A stretch of 64,000 nucleotides of DNA from Scytalidium lignicola (Eukaryota; Ascomycota; Leotiomycetes), in assembly GCA_002812745.2 (NCBI GenBank), contig NCSJ02000126.1:1-64000 (forward strand), read 5' to 3'. The position numbers were made by a program, and so were the translations under genes. This document shows positions 33,750-45,386 of this stretch, one piece after another; position 1 is the first letter of the stretch; every line of letters begins with the position of its first letter. The notes below the pieces were generated by a model. That model was not told the origin of the DNA. It did not search any database and was given only the letters and a program-made list of their open reading frames with translations.

Positions 33750-36224
33750 ATGAGCGTCTTTTGGCCCTCAGGGATTCGGAAGTGGTTCAGTATGGGGTCA
33801 TCTCAATACAGCAATCTTGATTATAATACAAATGATCCACTCGACCCCTGGCATTGCCCAGTTTGCTTCCTTCCCATAGCTCCCTCACGTCCCCCCATAC
33901 TCAATAGCAAAAATTGCACCTGCGAAAGACCCGCAGCCGTTACATCTAGTCTTGACTCACTCTCTGGTATCCGACAGGATTTGTTAGCCTATGACGAGGC
34001 AATCACCCAGCCTGCGCACATGGTAATAAACCGAACACAGTCGAGTTCTTCGAAGTCCTTCAGGGGTGAAACAGGCCTAGAGAAAGAGCACCATCACTCA
34101 CCAGAGGGTAGAATCTCTTTTGCTATGGATCACTTTCTACATGAGCGGTCCACCAGTTTCATCGATCCACTTACTATTGCTCCATCAGGAGCCTCTGAAT
34201 TCCTCCAGCCAGTTTCTACCACGGCTACTAAAGGAAAAAAGTCCATTGACAGCGTTGAACACAGTGAAAGCATCTCTTACGCATATGATTCGAGTGATTG
34301 CTTTCACGCCTGGACTGCTAATGTGACTACACACGTAGGTGACTGGGCGAACGACGAGATCAGTTACCCTTCCTACATTAGCGATGGTGAACTTTTTAGC
34401 GATGGCCAACATTCAGGCTCTGAAACAGATCAGCGCAAGGAACAAGTAGAAATAGACGGAGGGAGAAATTTGACAATGGCATCTCGTATCACAGACGAAG
34501 CCTCTCCCTTCTACAGGGAAATCCACTTGGCTCACAACAAATCAGTATTGCAATCACAATCAAGTCAAGCCGATTCAAACAATCCTTTTTACGAGTCAGA
34601 AAGTGGAGTGGAGGAGAACCAGTCTGTGGATGCAATAGAATTAAATGATGACGACAGTGTTAGCGATTACTCTTGTTTCATCGCTGATCAAAATCAAAGC
34701 AATCTCAATCCAGACATGCTTCCGAATCTAAGTCCAATAAAGCAGAAAGTCATCGACCAGATTATTGATAAATTTTGGACTATTTTTAATTACGGCTATG
34801 CCCTCAATATTATATCCTGCAAAGGAGAAAAATCGGACTCATCTTCATCACAACCCACTGAAAATTCCGAAAGCGAAGCTGCTGCTCAGCTAACCAATCG
34901 AAAACATGCAAGAGAAAATGATGATAACAATGATGATGATAATAATGAAGAAAATTGTGCAAAGAGATTTCAGTTATCTTCCAAATTGGAACGCCAGTCT
35001 AAGGCTGTCAAGTTCGCTTGTCCATTTCGGAAGCATAACCCCCAGAAATATGGCACTAATCAATATAGCTCTTGTGTAATATCACATTGGCCAACTGTAG
35101 CTCGTGTTAAGTGAGTAATAAGTACTTATAACCGTACAGCATTAACTATGAATAGAGAGCATTTATACAGACGGCACAAAATTCCCATCCACTGTTTTAG
35201 ATGTTGGTTCGAGTTCAAAAATCGAGAAGCGTTAGAAGCACATTTAAGAGCCATCGATACTTGTCCTCTTTCAAGTTCAACCTCACCATTCGATGGTATT
35301 ACCGCTGATCTCGAGAAAAAACTCAGGAGCAGGAAGAAAGAATCCAGAGGTCAATCCGAAGCAGATCGGTGGAGGGATATTTACCGGCTATTATTCCCTG
35401 GCGAGGAAGTACCAAGTCCTTGTAAGCTACTTCGCTGAAATAACTAACTTAACGTTACCTTATATTCCCCAGACTTACATAAGCCAGATTTCGATTCCAT
35501 TCTCAACTATAATGAACCTTTATTCAACTCGGAGGACTTTACGAATTTCATGCAATATTCGCGTCAAGAACTCCCACGACTAGTGAAACAAGCTCTTGAA
35601 CATCTTGACGACGAAAGCACGTTAAAAGAATACTTGAGAAACGACCAACTGATAGGAATTATTAAAAACTGCCAGGAGAAAATGTTCACTTCGTATAAAC
35701 AGAAGTTTAATACAAGTAGACGAGACCTCGAATTGGAGTCATCCCAAGACCAAACTGCAGATACGCAAAATTTCCCACAGTATCTGCAAGATATAGAAAG
35801 TATACCACAGGAAGAAGAGTCTGTCCTCCAATGGGAGTCGTTCACGTTCATGAATCCATTTTTAGAACACAACCCACAACAGCACGATGCATCATATTTC
35901 ACCCTAGATACCCATAACCAGCCCACATTGGAGATACCACCCAAACCAACTTATACCAGGAAGATCCTTAGTTGCAGCTCCTCGAGACCCTACAGTTGTG
36001 ATTCGATACCAACACTCTCGCTAAGTGAAGGTCCCTCAAACGTCAGTACTTCTGAACTCGAAGATAACCCAGACTCTGCGGGGTTTCAATTCATTGAAAA
36101 GATAACATCAGCGCACAATTTGAAGCCAGCGCATCTTTCAACCAGCTTATCTAGTAAGGATGATCAAGCTGCTGACTGGTATCAATTAATGGATCCCTCG
36201 TTCTATGATGGTGGTTGCGGATAG
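33750..36224 (+). CDS. Large fungal C2H2-like zinc-finger domain protein
   Basis: Exons 33750-35110, 35156-35421, 35473-36224 (2379 nt, 792 aa). The first 430 residues are low-complexity, Ser/Asp/Asn-rich, with an acidic DD/NN run near residue 395. A conserved zinc-finger-like block spans the first splice: FACPFRKHNPQKYG ... CVISHWPTVARVKEHLYRRH then IPIHCFRCWFEFKNREALEA and HLRAIDTC, giving C..C..H..H and CxxC..H..C ligands; this block with a preceding RH-C-R-C pattern is common in Leotiomycete proteins of unknown function. The C-terminal 250 residues are polar. Start is uncertain: ATG 33792 (MGSSQYSNLD) has better context than ATG 33750. DNA binding is inferred. Confidence 0.75.
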
Positions 36225-37704
36225 AGGCTTGTGGTGACGTTGAGGCCCGGAGCGCTGTTGAAGACTGATAGAGCAACAGCCTGGCGTGTATATTGTCCAT
36301 ACATTCGGGATCTGAAGCCCCATATATAAATTTTGTAAAACACGGGTTCCATGAGGGCAAACGTTTGAAGAGTTGAAATATAGTAATTTTAGATGACTCT
36401 TGAAAACGAAGTAGAATCCAGTCATATTCCAAATTATCCCGGTTTTAGTACCATACAATTATATTTACATTGCAGATATGGAGCTGCAAGTAAAGTCGGC
36501 AAGGAAAGCTTTGATTACTTTCTATAGATGAACACCTTGAAGAATGCTGAAAATATGACTAGCTTCTACCAATTCAACATCTGAGTCCTTAGCAGCTACT
36601 TCTTAGAGAATTTTGTAGAACTGACCAAGAAATATAACTGCGACAACAGTTAAGCTTTAGAGCTTTCTGCCTTTTTTAGCCCACCAGGATTGGTGTCCTA
36701 CCTGATCACTGGTTGCAGGACAATTGCGCTAGGCCTTTTGTAGTTTGACATGTTCTTTCATGGATATGGCCTAATGACGGGCAACGAAATTGAATTAGAT
36801 TTCACATGACTACGAGCCCTGCAACCCAAATCCCCACCCTTACACCGGTCGCCGTGAGGCTCCCTCCCGACATACCGTACCCTACAGTTCTCCGTCTTGT
36901 TCCTCTTAGTTACTTAACATTTGTCATTTACTAAGATGAAGTAATTCTGTATATACTTAAGTATAAGATTTTGTAATAGTAAAATTAAATAAGTAATAAT
37001 AATAATAATAATATATAATTAAGTTGTGAAGCTTGTCAGAAATTNAAAATGCTTATGTAGGTATCGCGCGTGGTTAAGTTAGGTTAATATNAAAAAAAGA
37101 GATTTTATAGTTAAGCCATATAATAATCATGTAACAATTACATTAGGTGTTAATAAAAGTTTATATATAAATAACATAAAAACTATAGCCAAGAGGGTCC
37201 CCCTTTATATACTTTAGTTAACTTAGCCTGCTTAAGACTTAAGCTTCAGCTCAAATTAAAGTGGTGATTGCTCAGTTTTGATGACGGAAATATATTTTAG
37301 TGAGGTTCAGTTTCGTTAACAGACTTATCTGGATGTTATTCCATTCTACCCATGGCGCAGAGAGTCGAGTAACATAATGTCACATTAGAAAAAGAGTGGG
37401 ATATATCACCATTAGCAAGAAGTGCACGAAGCCACTGGCGTGGTACGGAATATATTAGCGGATGGATTGGAGTTAGAAGAGGAAAGGCAGTAGCAAGCGC
37501 GGCACGTGACTATTCAACTCAAGGACAGCTGGCAAGAAGTATAAAGGCTTTACAAACAGTATTTGATTTTCAAAAGTGCTGGCGAGATCATATCAATTGT
37601 GCGAGGTTTATTTTATCTATGCTTATTATATCCTTTAGAAAAAAGGTATGTCTATCTTCTCACCCTACGTTTCCTTCTTGATGCAAATCTTCCTGATCCA
37701 GCAT
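36225..37704. other. Long AT-rich intergenic region with AAT microsatellite
   Basis: About 1.5 kb without a recognisable gene. It includes an AAT/TAA trinucleotide run at about 36993-37014 and two Ns (37045, 37091) before A runs. The weak frames here lack domain signatures. Confidence 0.45.
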
Positions 37705-38647
37705 TTACCAAGCTTGCTGCTTACCATCGTGACCCCACATCTTGCCACCGTGCGACTCCTTAGTAGCTACATCAAGTACACCGATCATGCCATTGACAGA
37801 ATCATCGAGCTTGACAGGAGCCTCTGGGAGGCCGAAAGCTTGAGCGCTCGAATTGCCGCCCTCCGTCTGGACCCAACTAGAGACGAGGAATTAGAAAGAA
37901 GCAGCGGTAATGTGGGAATATGTTCTAAACTTACCCGGGTTCCTGGACCCAAGCAGCGAGCTTCTCTTCTTCGGCGTTTATTCGCTTGGTTATCCAGTGG
38001 ACAGCGGCCTTTGAAGGTGCATAAACTGCATTGGGAACGGGGTGTTGGTTCCTGAATGTGTCAGTTATGTAACACCACGAAAAGCATTCGACTCAATCTT
38101 GGGTGGCTGAGCATCACTCAGCAAAGAATTTTTACTTACTGCCAGAGCCAGTCAGTTAGCCAGACATTAGTTCAAGCAGACAAGGAGTGCAACTCACCTC
38201 TAACCATCCTGCTGAAGACCCCATGGTCGCCCACTTGGGATTAGAGGACTTTCGGAGTAGTGGGGCCGTAGCTTGGTACAGCAAAACGACACCGTAAACA
38301 TTGACCTTCATGTGTTCCTCAAAGTCAGGAATCTTGACGTCTGCAACCGCAGGAAATATAGTGGCAATGCCAGCGTTAGCGACAACGATGTCTAGATGGT
38401 CAATGCCTTGTGCCTCGATTTCCTTTATAGCAGCGGCTGGGTCAGACTCATTCTTTGAATCGATCTTGATGACGATCAGCTTGCTGCCCTCGCCCTTGGG
38501 CAAATCTGCCAGGGACTTGGATTGCGAGTCAGTAGAATTTCTAGTGGCTGCGATGACGGTATAGTTGGGTCTGGACAGGTAGACGGAGGTGAGACCCCGA
38601 CCCAAGCCCCTACTAGCACCGGAAATCAGGACAATGGTGGGAGACAT
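37705..38647 (-). CDS. Short-chain dehydrogenase/reductase, Nor-1 ketoreductase-like
   Basis: NAD(P)H-dependent SDR of 243 aa; closest pattern is the norsolorinic-acid ketoreductase (Nor-1) group. Exons 38205-38647, 37935-38051, 37705-37876 (732 nt). Cofactor motif SGASRGLGRG, HLDIVVANAG, and the catalytic set Ser144/145 (TMGSSAG), Tyr158 and Lys162 (YAPSKAAVHW), then EPGWVQTEGG. The first donor is odd: the consensus-looking GTGAGT at 38197 breaks the frame, while GTTAGA at 38204 gives GSSAGW-NQHPVPNAVY in frame, so the latter is used here. Neighbour is a P450 relic, hinting at a former metabolite pathway. Substrate unknown. Confidence 0.85.
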
Positions 38648-39369
38648 AATGTTTGAAGGTGCGAAAGTAGCTGGTACTATATTTGAAATTTGAAATTTGA
38701 AAAGTTGAGGGTCAGATTAAGCACTGTACACATAGGACAGAAGTGTATTTATGAGTTTGAGGAGAGGATCATACTGTTGGTTTCGGGGCAGTGTTGGTTA
38801 TGTTGTTGGTCTGCCATTCCTTCTCTTACAAATCACCTCAAGCCAAAGCTCGTTGATCAGGCAGGCACTCAATCTAATCCTATTTGGCTTGTTGGTTCGA
38901 TCGGCCTGCGGGCCGAAACGGGTAGGTCAGGAAACTAGCGCCTAGTTAAGGCGTCATGATGCATATAAGGAGAGAATAAGAAGTATAATAGTGCATGCAT
39001 CATTATCATTGGCTAACATCGTGTAATTGCTGTAAAATAGGGGTAATAGCTAAGATAGGTTACTGAGTTAGCACATCATCAACCCTTGATACGTATATTC
39101 GCTCGAGCAAATCGTAAACACTCCAAGAGTCGTACTATTGCTACACTGACCTTTTTTTACATGTTGCCACCGCAAAGACCATTTACTGTACCTTTATTCG
39201 GGGCGCGGTTGGACCTCTTCGGTACCGATACGGTACCGATATAAAAGTCTGGATATAATCCGACGCCTAACTTCATCGAGCGAAGTGATGAAATGATATC
39301 CTTCGCGCCGCATTCACGCCGCATTCACGCCGCATTTGGTTTGTCATCTGGGGTCCAGGCACTCGGCGT
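38648..39369. other. Intergenic; short tandem repeat near 39307-39337
   Basis: Contains the SDR promoter. Three near-perfect 11-bp units GCCGCATTCAC occur at about 39307-39337, and overlapping GGTACCGATA units near 39220-39243. No gene. Confidence 0.4.
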
Positions 39370-40001
39370 TCCTGCCAAAATGGCTAGTCTTCGATTCTTG
39401 GCAGAAAGTTATCTGGTTATGTTTTGCCAGTGTTAGAGCCACTAGATTATCTGAAGAGGTCTAGTTCTGTGAAGATCTCTCAAAGGATGCAATGACGTAA
39501 TTCAAACAGAGCACCGGCGACCAGAAAAATCTCAACGAGGAGACCATTTTCGACCGCATGCTTACAGACGCACGCTGCTAAGACAAAGGCCAAGATTCAA
39601 GCTGTTGACTTTCCGCGAGTTGACCAACGAAAGTCTCGCTATTCTAAACGCTGGAACTGAGCCTACCGCGGCATATGCGGCGTATTTCTTTCTCCATTAC
39701 ACCGAGACCCAGAAGCGTATCATGGAGGAGCTCGAGCCTGTACAGCGAATGAGCATGGCCGATTGCCGTTCCAGAGTTTAGAGAACCTGCCATACTTTGT
39801 AAGGAATTACTCAAATGGCTGGTTTTTGTAGAATGGCTTTATTAGAGAAACCCCCCGATTCATTCCCCTCGTTCCGGGTCGTCTTCCTCGTGTAGTGCCA
39901 AAAGGAGGACTATTCGTACCCTCTATCAAGGACACAATTCCCGCGGGTTCCGTCGTCGGCGTAGACCACATAGCCATCCAAAAGGATCTAGAAATTTAAT
40001 T
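39370..40001 (+). pseudogene. Cytochrome P450 relic
   Basis: Decayed P450 lacking its heme-binding end. Readable pieces in order: TIFDRMLTDA, the I-helix LAILNAGTEPTAAYAAYFFL (AGTxxT oxygen-activation motif), YTETQKRIMEELEPV, LENLPYF joined over a short GTAAGG...TTTGTAG gap to FIRETPRF (K-helix ExxR), and RFIPLVPGRLPRVVPKGG with TIPAGSVVGVDHIAIQKD. These pieces lie in different frames with stops between them (for example TAG near 39779), and the sequence ends at an N plus A run (40002) before any FxxGxxxC cysteine region. Upstream LPKWLVF-like sequence at about 39378 may be an earlier part. Clearly non-functional as read. Confidence 0.75.
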
Positions 40002-40248
40002 NAAAAAAATCTTAAAAGCAAGTTTACCAAATAATATTCTTTTATTAAAGTTAAAAGAGCTAATACTAAGAAAAGTTCATTTCTTGCTATTAATCAAGTT
40101 GGAGATCCTCAATGTAGGAAATATTGAATAAATATATAATAGAAAAGAAAAATAATAAATGAGAGTCAGACAGGAGGAAAGACAAGGAAAAGTATGAGAG
40201 AAAAAGAAAGACTGCGACCGAATCTTCAGCCTCATATATCGCCCGTGC

Positions 40249-42081
40249 CTAGGTTTCACTCTTTTCAATCGAATTCGTGGAACTCGATTCCTCTGTCTCC
40301 AACGCTCTCTCAACCTCATCTCTGGTTTCATTGTTACCATCCATTGTCTCCCAGTCCTCATCGAATATCCAAGGTTGTGGCCCGGCTCCTCTTAGACTGT
40401 TTAAACGTGTTCTTGACGTAGTCATGTTTAAGTCTTGAGCATGGCCATAGTTGAGTGCAAAGGAGGATATAGTATTAGAGTCACACGGCCTAGAGTCAGT
40501 AATCTTCTCGCTGAGAGTTCTCATAACACATTGCCGAAGGTGGCCCATGATGCCTTGCAAGATCTCGTGACGTTTCGCGAGGGCTTCTTCTCTCGTGCGT
40601 AGGCCGTAAACGTCGACATCATCGGGCATCTTCCAGTTGCAGTATAAGTTGCCATGCGTGCCCCGTATCTGCATACCACTGGGGTGGCTGGAGAAATAAT
40701 AGTGACACAACTTGCAAACAGGCTTGCTGCAGCCAATATATTGCCAGTTGTGGAAGAACCGCTCAGGTCTCGTGCCACAAGTCTTCTCGAGCCAGTTGTG
40801 GACAAGGATCTCGGCATGAACGATAGGACGGAAAGAGTTGCTGGTCCACTTATCTTCAATCACCTTGTCCAGATCGAAGTTTTGCTGCATAGTCTCAGCT
40901 AGGTCCAGATATCTACCTTTTGTTTCGACCGAACTGGGTATCATGCGGGAGAGGATCTCTGATGCCGTCTGTGGGCTTGCCTTGAGCGGATTGGATGCTT
41001 TAGTGCTCGACGGAATACATGTAACTTCAAAGGTATCGAAGAGACTTGGCCACATACAGCCGGAATCCCAGAGCACCTCGACAGCACGCCTATAGGCCAA
41101 GAGTCTGGAAGAACAGTGTTGAAGATCTCGCCATGGTTCTGTATTCCCAGCCTTATCGTCGCTCGCTCTCTTTCGAAGGAACAGGGCTGTGGCTGGCTTC
41201 TGCAGGCTGTTTAAAGCATCGATCAGCTCTTCGGTGTGGTCCAAGACTGCGTCATTCCATGTTATGTCAGTCTTGCTCTGTGTGACTGAGGATTGGAAGG
41301 ATTATTCAAACTTACATTCGTCATCGTCGTTATCACTCTGGTTGGCAAGCCTGACCAATTCCAGCATTCGGACAAAGCTTTTCTTTCGAGACACAGCTTA
41401 AAACGAGTTGACGTTAGAAAGGGGATTTAGTAAAAGGCAAGTCTCGAGCTTACCAACTGACGAACTCTCTGTCCCGCAAATTGCAATGCAGGCTTCTAAG
41501 TTAGTCGTCAAACCATTCAAGTAACGACGGATGCGTTCACGGTTGAATATCAAAACGTCTCGGAGAATGTTACTCAGATATTCCTCCCGTTGATCGTCAT
41601 CTTCACAGGACGATGACTCCCTGAGGCTAGCAAGAATTGCGCGGATATAAGCTCTAGTGGTCTCTAGCTCCACTTGTTTTCTTCTATTGGACCCAAAGAC
41701 GTATTCCACCTTGTCTGGGTGCTGTAGAACAGTAAATGCCGTAACAGTAGACCCTCCTGGGCGCGAGTCACAGATTTGTCCCAGCCTGGAAACAAAATTG
41801 TGGAATAAATGTTCATCGGAACCTTCTCCTGCGTAATGGGGCAGGTCGTTGCTCTTCTTGCTGGCAGTACCCTTGTAGCCTTCATTCAATGCTAGCAGAA
41901 GAACGACAACTTCGTAAAAACGACGAGTTGTCCTTGCTGAGACGACTACGGGTTCCGCAAAAATAGGATGAATTGTATTATCTAGCTAGTTTTAGATGTA
42001 ATATTGGTAGAATGGATAACAAACATATTAAATTAAGGACAAAGGTAGGTACATACTTTCTTGTTTTATCGTTTGAGGCAT
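40249..42081 (-). CDS. OTT_1508-type nucleic-acid/nucleotide deaminase-like protein
   Basis: Zinc-dependent cytidine-deaminase-fold protein of the fungal OTT_1508 group. Exons 42057-42081, 41454-41945, 41316-41396, 40249-41246 (1596 nt, 531 aa). The active-site set is complete: H343-A-E345 in RPIVHAEILVHNWL (zinc His and proton-shuttle Glu) and C377/C380 in GCSKPVCKLCHYYF (zinc cysteines), with about 32 residues between. The N-terminal 200 residues are helical and conserved in this group (VVVLLLALNEGYKGT, HNFVSRLGQICDSRPGG). The first exon of 25 nt is the least sure part. No signal peptide, so intracellular. The substrate is unknown; related bacterial and fungal members act on nucleic acids or free bases. 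Confidence 0.85.
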
Positions 42082-43216
42082 TGCGATGTAGTAGATTAAC
42101 TGAGAGCCGAGTAGGATGATTAAGAGGCGAGAGACTGAAGAATCAATAGTAGAAGTAGGGATGAAGAGTAATTGTGCCCAGATATACTACAGATGCATCT
42201 TGGAGTTACACAGAACACTCAATAACGCCTCAAAAACCTCAGGTCCTCTCTTTGGTGATCCTGGAATACATTTTGACCCTTTCTACGTAATTCCGCCTCC
42301 CTTGCTAGTGACAAAATATACTAAGTTTTGGACTTGTTTGGCATGATTGGCGGCCTAGAGGATCTTTTGCATAAGCGTGGGGCCTCATGCATGTAAAAAG
42401 TCAGAGGCCTCATGCATAGAGGGAGGGCTCACACAGTCGATGTTCTTGGAAACAGGGCTCATTTCCTACGTTAGGGAAGCTAGACGTGGTCCGTAATGTT
42501 GACATGGCTTCTTTACTTCGTGGTGGTAGGACGACATAGAATGTTGGATTCCTCGGTGAATGCGGCTACAACAAGCCGATTGAAGCCACATCATATGCCA
42601 AGGAAAATAGCGTTGGCTTCGTACATTATATCATTTCTTAGGGACAGGATTCATTACAGACATTGCAGCTAGCATTTTGAGGATCGTGAACTTTGTTTGG
42701 TTTAGACGCGCCGGCAAGGCAGACAATAGATTGCCTTGCTCTGGTGACAGCAGTGTGAACTAGAAACATTTTCGGGGAATGTCACCGGGATAATTCGATG
42801 TGTACTGTGCTAGTGTTTGATCCTAGTATCCAAGCCTGCAAGGCTCCCAAGCTTAGATATTAAAGTTCCTGGGAACCTGGATGATGGGGTGCTTACGTAG
42901 TCAACTCCGTATTGAGATTCTACGCGACTCAGAATTACGCTTAAATATAGGCTTCTGTCACTGTTGAATGCGATCATCTGTATTAGCAATTAATGGAGTC
43001 CATTTGCTGTACAATTTACATGTGCCCCAGCCCACAACTAACGCTATAATCCCTAACATAGAGATACTAGCGAAGCAAGCAGTTCTTAAGAATTTGGAAA
43101 ATCACTAAGAAAGAAAAGCCTTACTCATCTGTCATTTGTCACTGCGCATTTGAACATTCACCTTTTCTAAACTTTATTGGCCTTCAAGTCCGTCTCTTTT
43201 ACAGACTATTGGGAGA
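42082..43216. other. Intergenic, no gene recognised
   Basis: 1.1 kb between divergent genes; includes a direct repeat GGCCTCATGCAT at about 42382 and 42410. No coding signature. Confidence 0.4.
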
Positions 43217-44417
43217 ATGGATCAATCGACTGCTATGGCGTACTTTGGTAAGCAATTTGACATAGGAGGTAAGAAGAACAGAGAGATCGTCACTTGTATT
43301 CTGTAGAATGTATCTAGAATTATATTGGTTTCTTGTGTCAAAGAGGAGCCCAGAGTCTCAAGTCTACCTTTCTAGACTCAAGCGGCTAACAAGACAAAAC
43401 AGGAAACGTGGAACTTGAAGCGCATCAGGAGGATATATCTGCGGAGTACATAGAAGGTGGAACCATGTCTCTGGATATAGAGAAATGGGCAGATGAAACC
43501 AGTAACCTCCCTTTACAGTTTGCCACCCCAAGTGATGTATTTGCTGAGCAACCACCTAGTTAGAGTGGGCGATGGACTATTGCCAGTTCTAGATCTTTGC
43601 CCTCAAGTCATATTTACAGCCCCTGAGGAAGCGACTAGTGAGCATAATTGGCCAGTCTCCCATACTCTGTCATCTCTTGACAGCGAAGTGGGTGCCGAGA
43701 TTGCCCAAATATATCAAGCCCAACCACTTCCAAATGACGTCAGCCCAAACACAACATCTATTTTGAATTTGCAAACATCTGTGGACTACTCGGGGAGCCA
43801 TCATCTAGATGTTTAGATTCCAGGTGAAATGCAGCAGGGCGACTCTGTTGTTCTACTGCCTGGCTTCCATTCACAGCTCAGTCCGCTTCAAGGTCAATAC
43901 AACCATCTCACACAACATGACGACGGAACACACATCAATACTTTATTTCATGCCTACCATAATGCTACCCCTCAGTGCCCTTCCATTACTTACAGTGACT
44001 GGAATACCACAATCGAAGCAAATGATAGCAAAACTCGAGTTACAAACAAGAAGCTCTATTGTCCTTGGCCTGGCTGCCGTCAGTCTCACAAAGATTATAA
44101 TGCAGGCGAATTGAAGTTTGTTTGACCTACTCATATTCGTCTGCGGTCTCAACACTAACAAAATGTTAGAAAGCACTTGAAGACGCACACAAAACCAAAG
44201 CAGTGTCCATACTACCCGAATCACTGTGTCTGGAAAGGAACTGCAGAAGAACGAGAGCTCCAAGCGCACATCAAGCATAACCATGAATCTAGAAGTAATC
44301 TGAGCTTTACTTGTAGCAACTGTTTAAAATCGTACACAGNAAAAAAAGAACCTTATTCGCCACCGGAAGAAGTGTTACGTAGTAGAAAATAAAATTAGGT
44401 GCCCTACAGAGCCCTGA
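43217..44417 (+). CDS. C2H2 zinc-finger transcription factor (small)
   Basis: Model: exons 43217-43247, 43403-43558, 43620-43780, 43835-44115, 44170-44417; 291 aa after dropping one base at N44340. Introns 43559-43619 and 43781-43834 remove a stop and a frame change that otherwise interrupt the gene; the second uses a weak GTGGAC donor and is the least certain. The C-terminal third has three fingers: LYCPWPGCRQSHKDYNAGEL-KKHLKTH, CPYYPNHCVWKGTAEERELQ-AHIKHNH, and FTCSNCLKSYT-KKNLIRHRKKC. Without removing the N the last finger is out of frame. The N-terminal part is acidic and resembles an activation region. A damaged gene is the alternative. Confidence 0.6.
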
Positions 44418-45386
44418 TTTGATATTGGCCCTTCTCTGCGGCCGCGAGAATAGATTTTCGGATACCGTCGTAACCGGTTGCATATGAAGGCGACAAGTCA
44501 GGGTAGCGGTAAGGCTAAGAGAGATTTGTTGATTTTCAAAATGTGATAATTCTCCAAACTGAAGTTTTAAGATGGAGAGTCCTGTCAAAATAGGCCTAGC
44601 TTACAAAGAAAATTTTCTACATACTTCTTTTCTTTTTGTTGAGTCATTGTCAGGGGACTTACCACCTAATTCTAAATAATCTTTCTCATACGGTGATGGT
44701 TCCTTCCTAGAGAGCCTCCCAAGACATCTAGAGTCAGTGAAGTATGCAAAGAATCTTAGCTCTGCTTCAGCGATGATGATAAGACTTCTCAAGATATAAC
44801 CTAAATTCAATAGGGGTTGTCCAGCACCACTCGTAGATCCATCTGACATTACGCCCGAGGGGCAGTTGAGAAAAGCTGTGTTGCCAATCATGCAGTGAAG
44901 GAGAGATTTTCTAAATAACTGACTACCGTTGGGCAGCTAGTCCTGGGATACACCCCTTAACCCACAATCTCCAGAACGTCCTACCGTGCAGCTGTCTCAT
45001 AATCAGGCCTACATGCATGATTTCCGTTGCCAAGACCGAAAAACAAAATGTTTTCTCCTTCCGCCACTTAAACTTATAATCTGCACTGTCAAACCAGGTA
45101 TTTCCACGCCCTTCACTATTCAGCCCGTTGATTATAAGACTGCAAAGGTTACTTCGCTCTTTTCCTGTTTGGGAGCAAAATTGGTTACCTCCAGGAACCT
45201 AGATCAATGCTATTGCAGAACAACCTCCGTGATACATCGCATCGAAGACAACCATCTCTCGCGGAAGAATCTCTTTATGCCATCTTAAAATTTTACATCA
45301 TGGCAGTCCCTAAGAATTAGATCGACATAAAGGATCTAAAAGAGAACGAAGCTAACACGCAGAGCAATCTTACTCAAGGGTACTAA
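44418..45386. other. Intergenic, no gene supported
   Basis: About 970 bp. A minus-strand frame at 44601-44891 and a plus-strand frame at 44986-45288 exist but show no recognisable domain, and neither has partner exons. Confidence 0.3.
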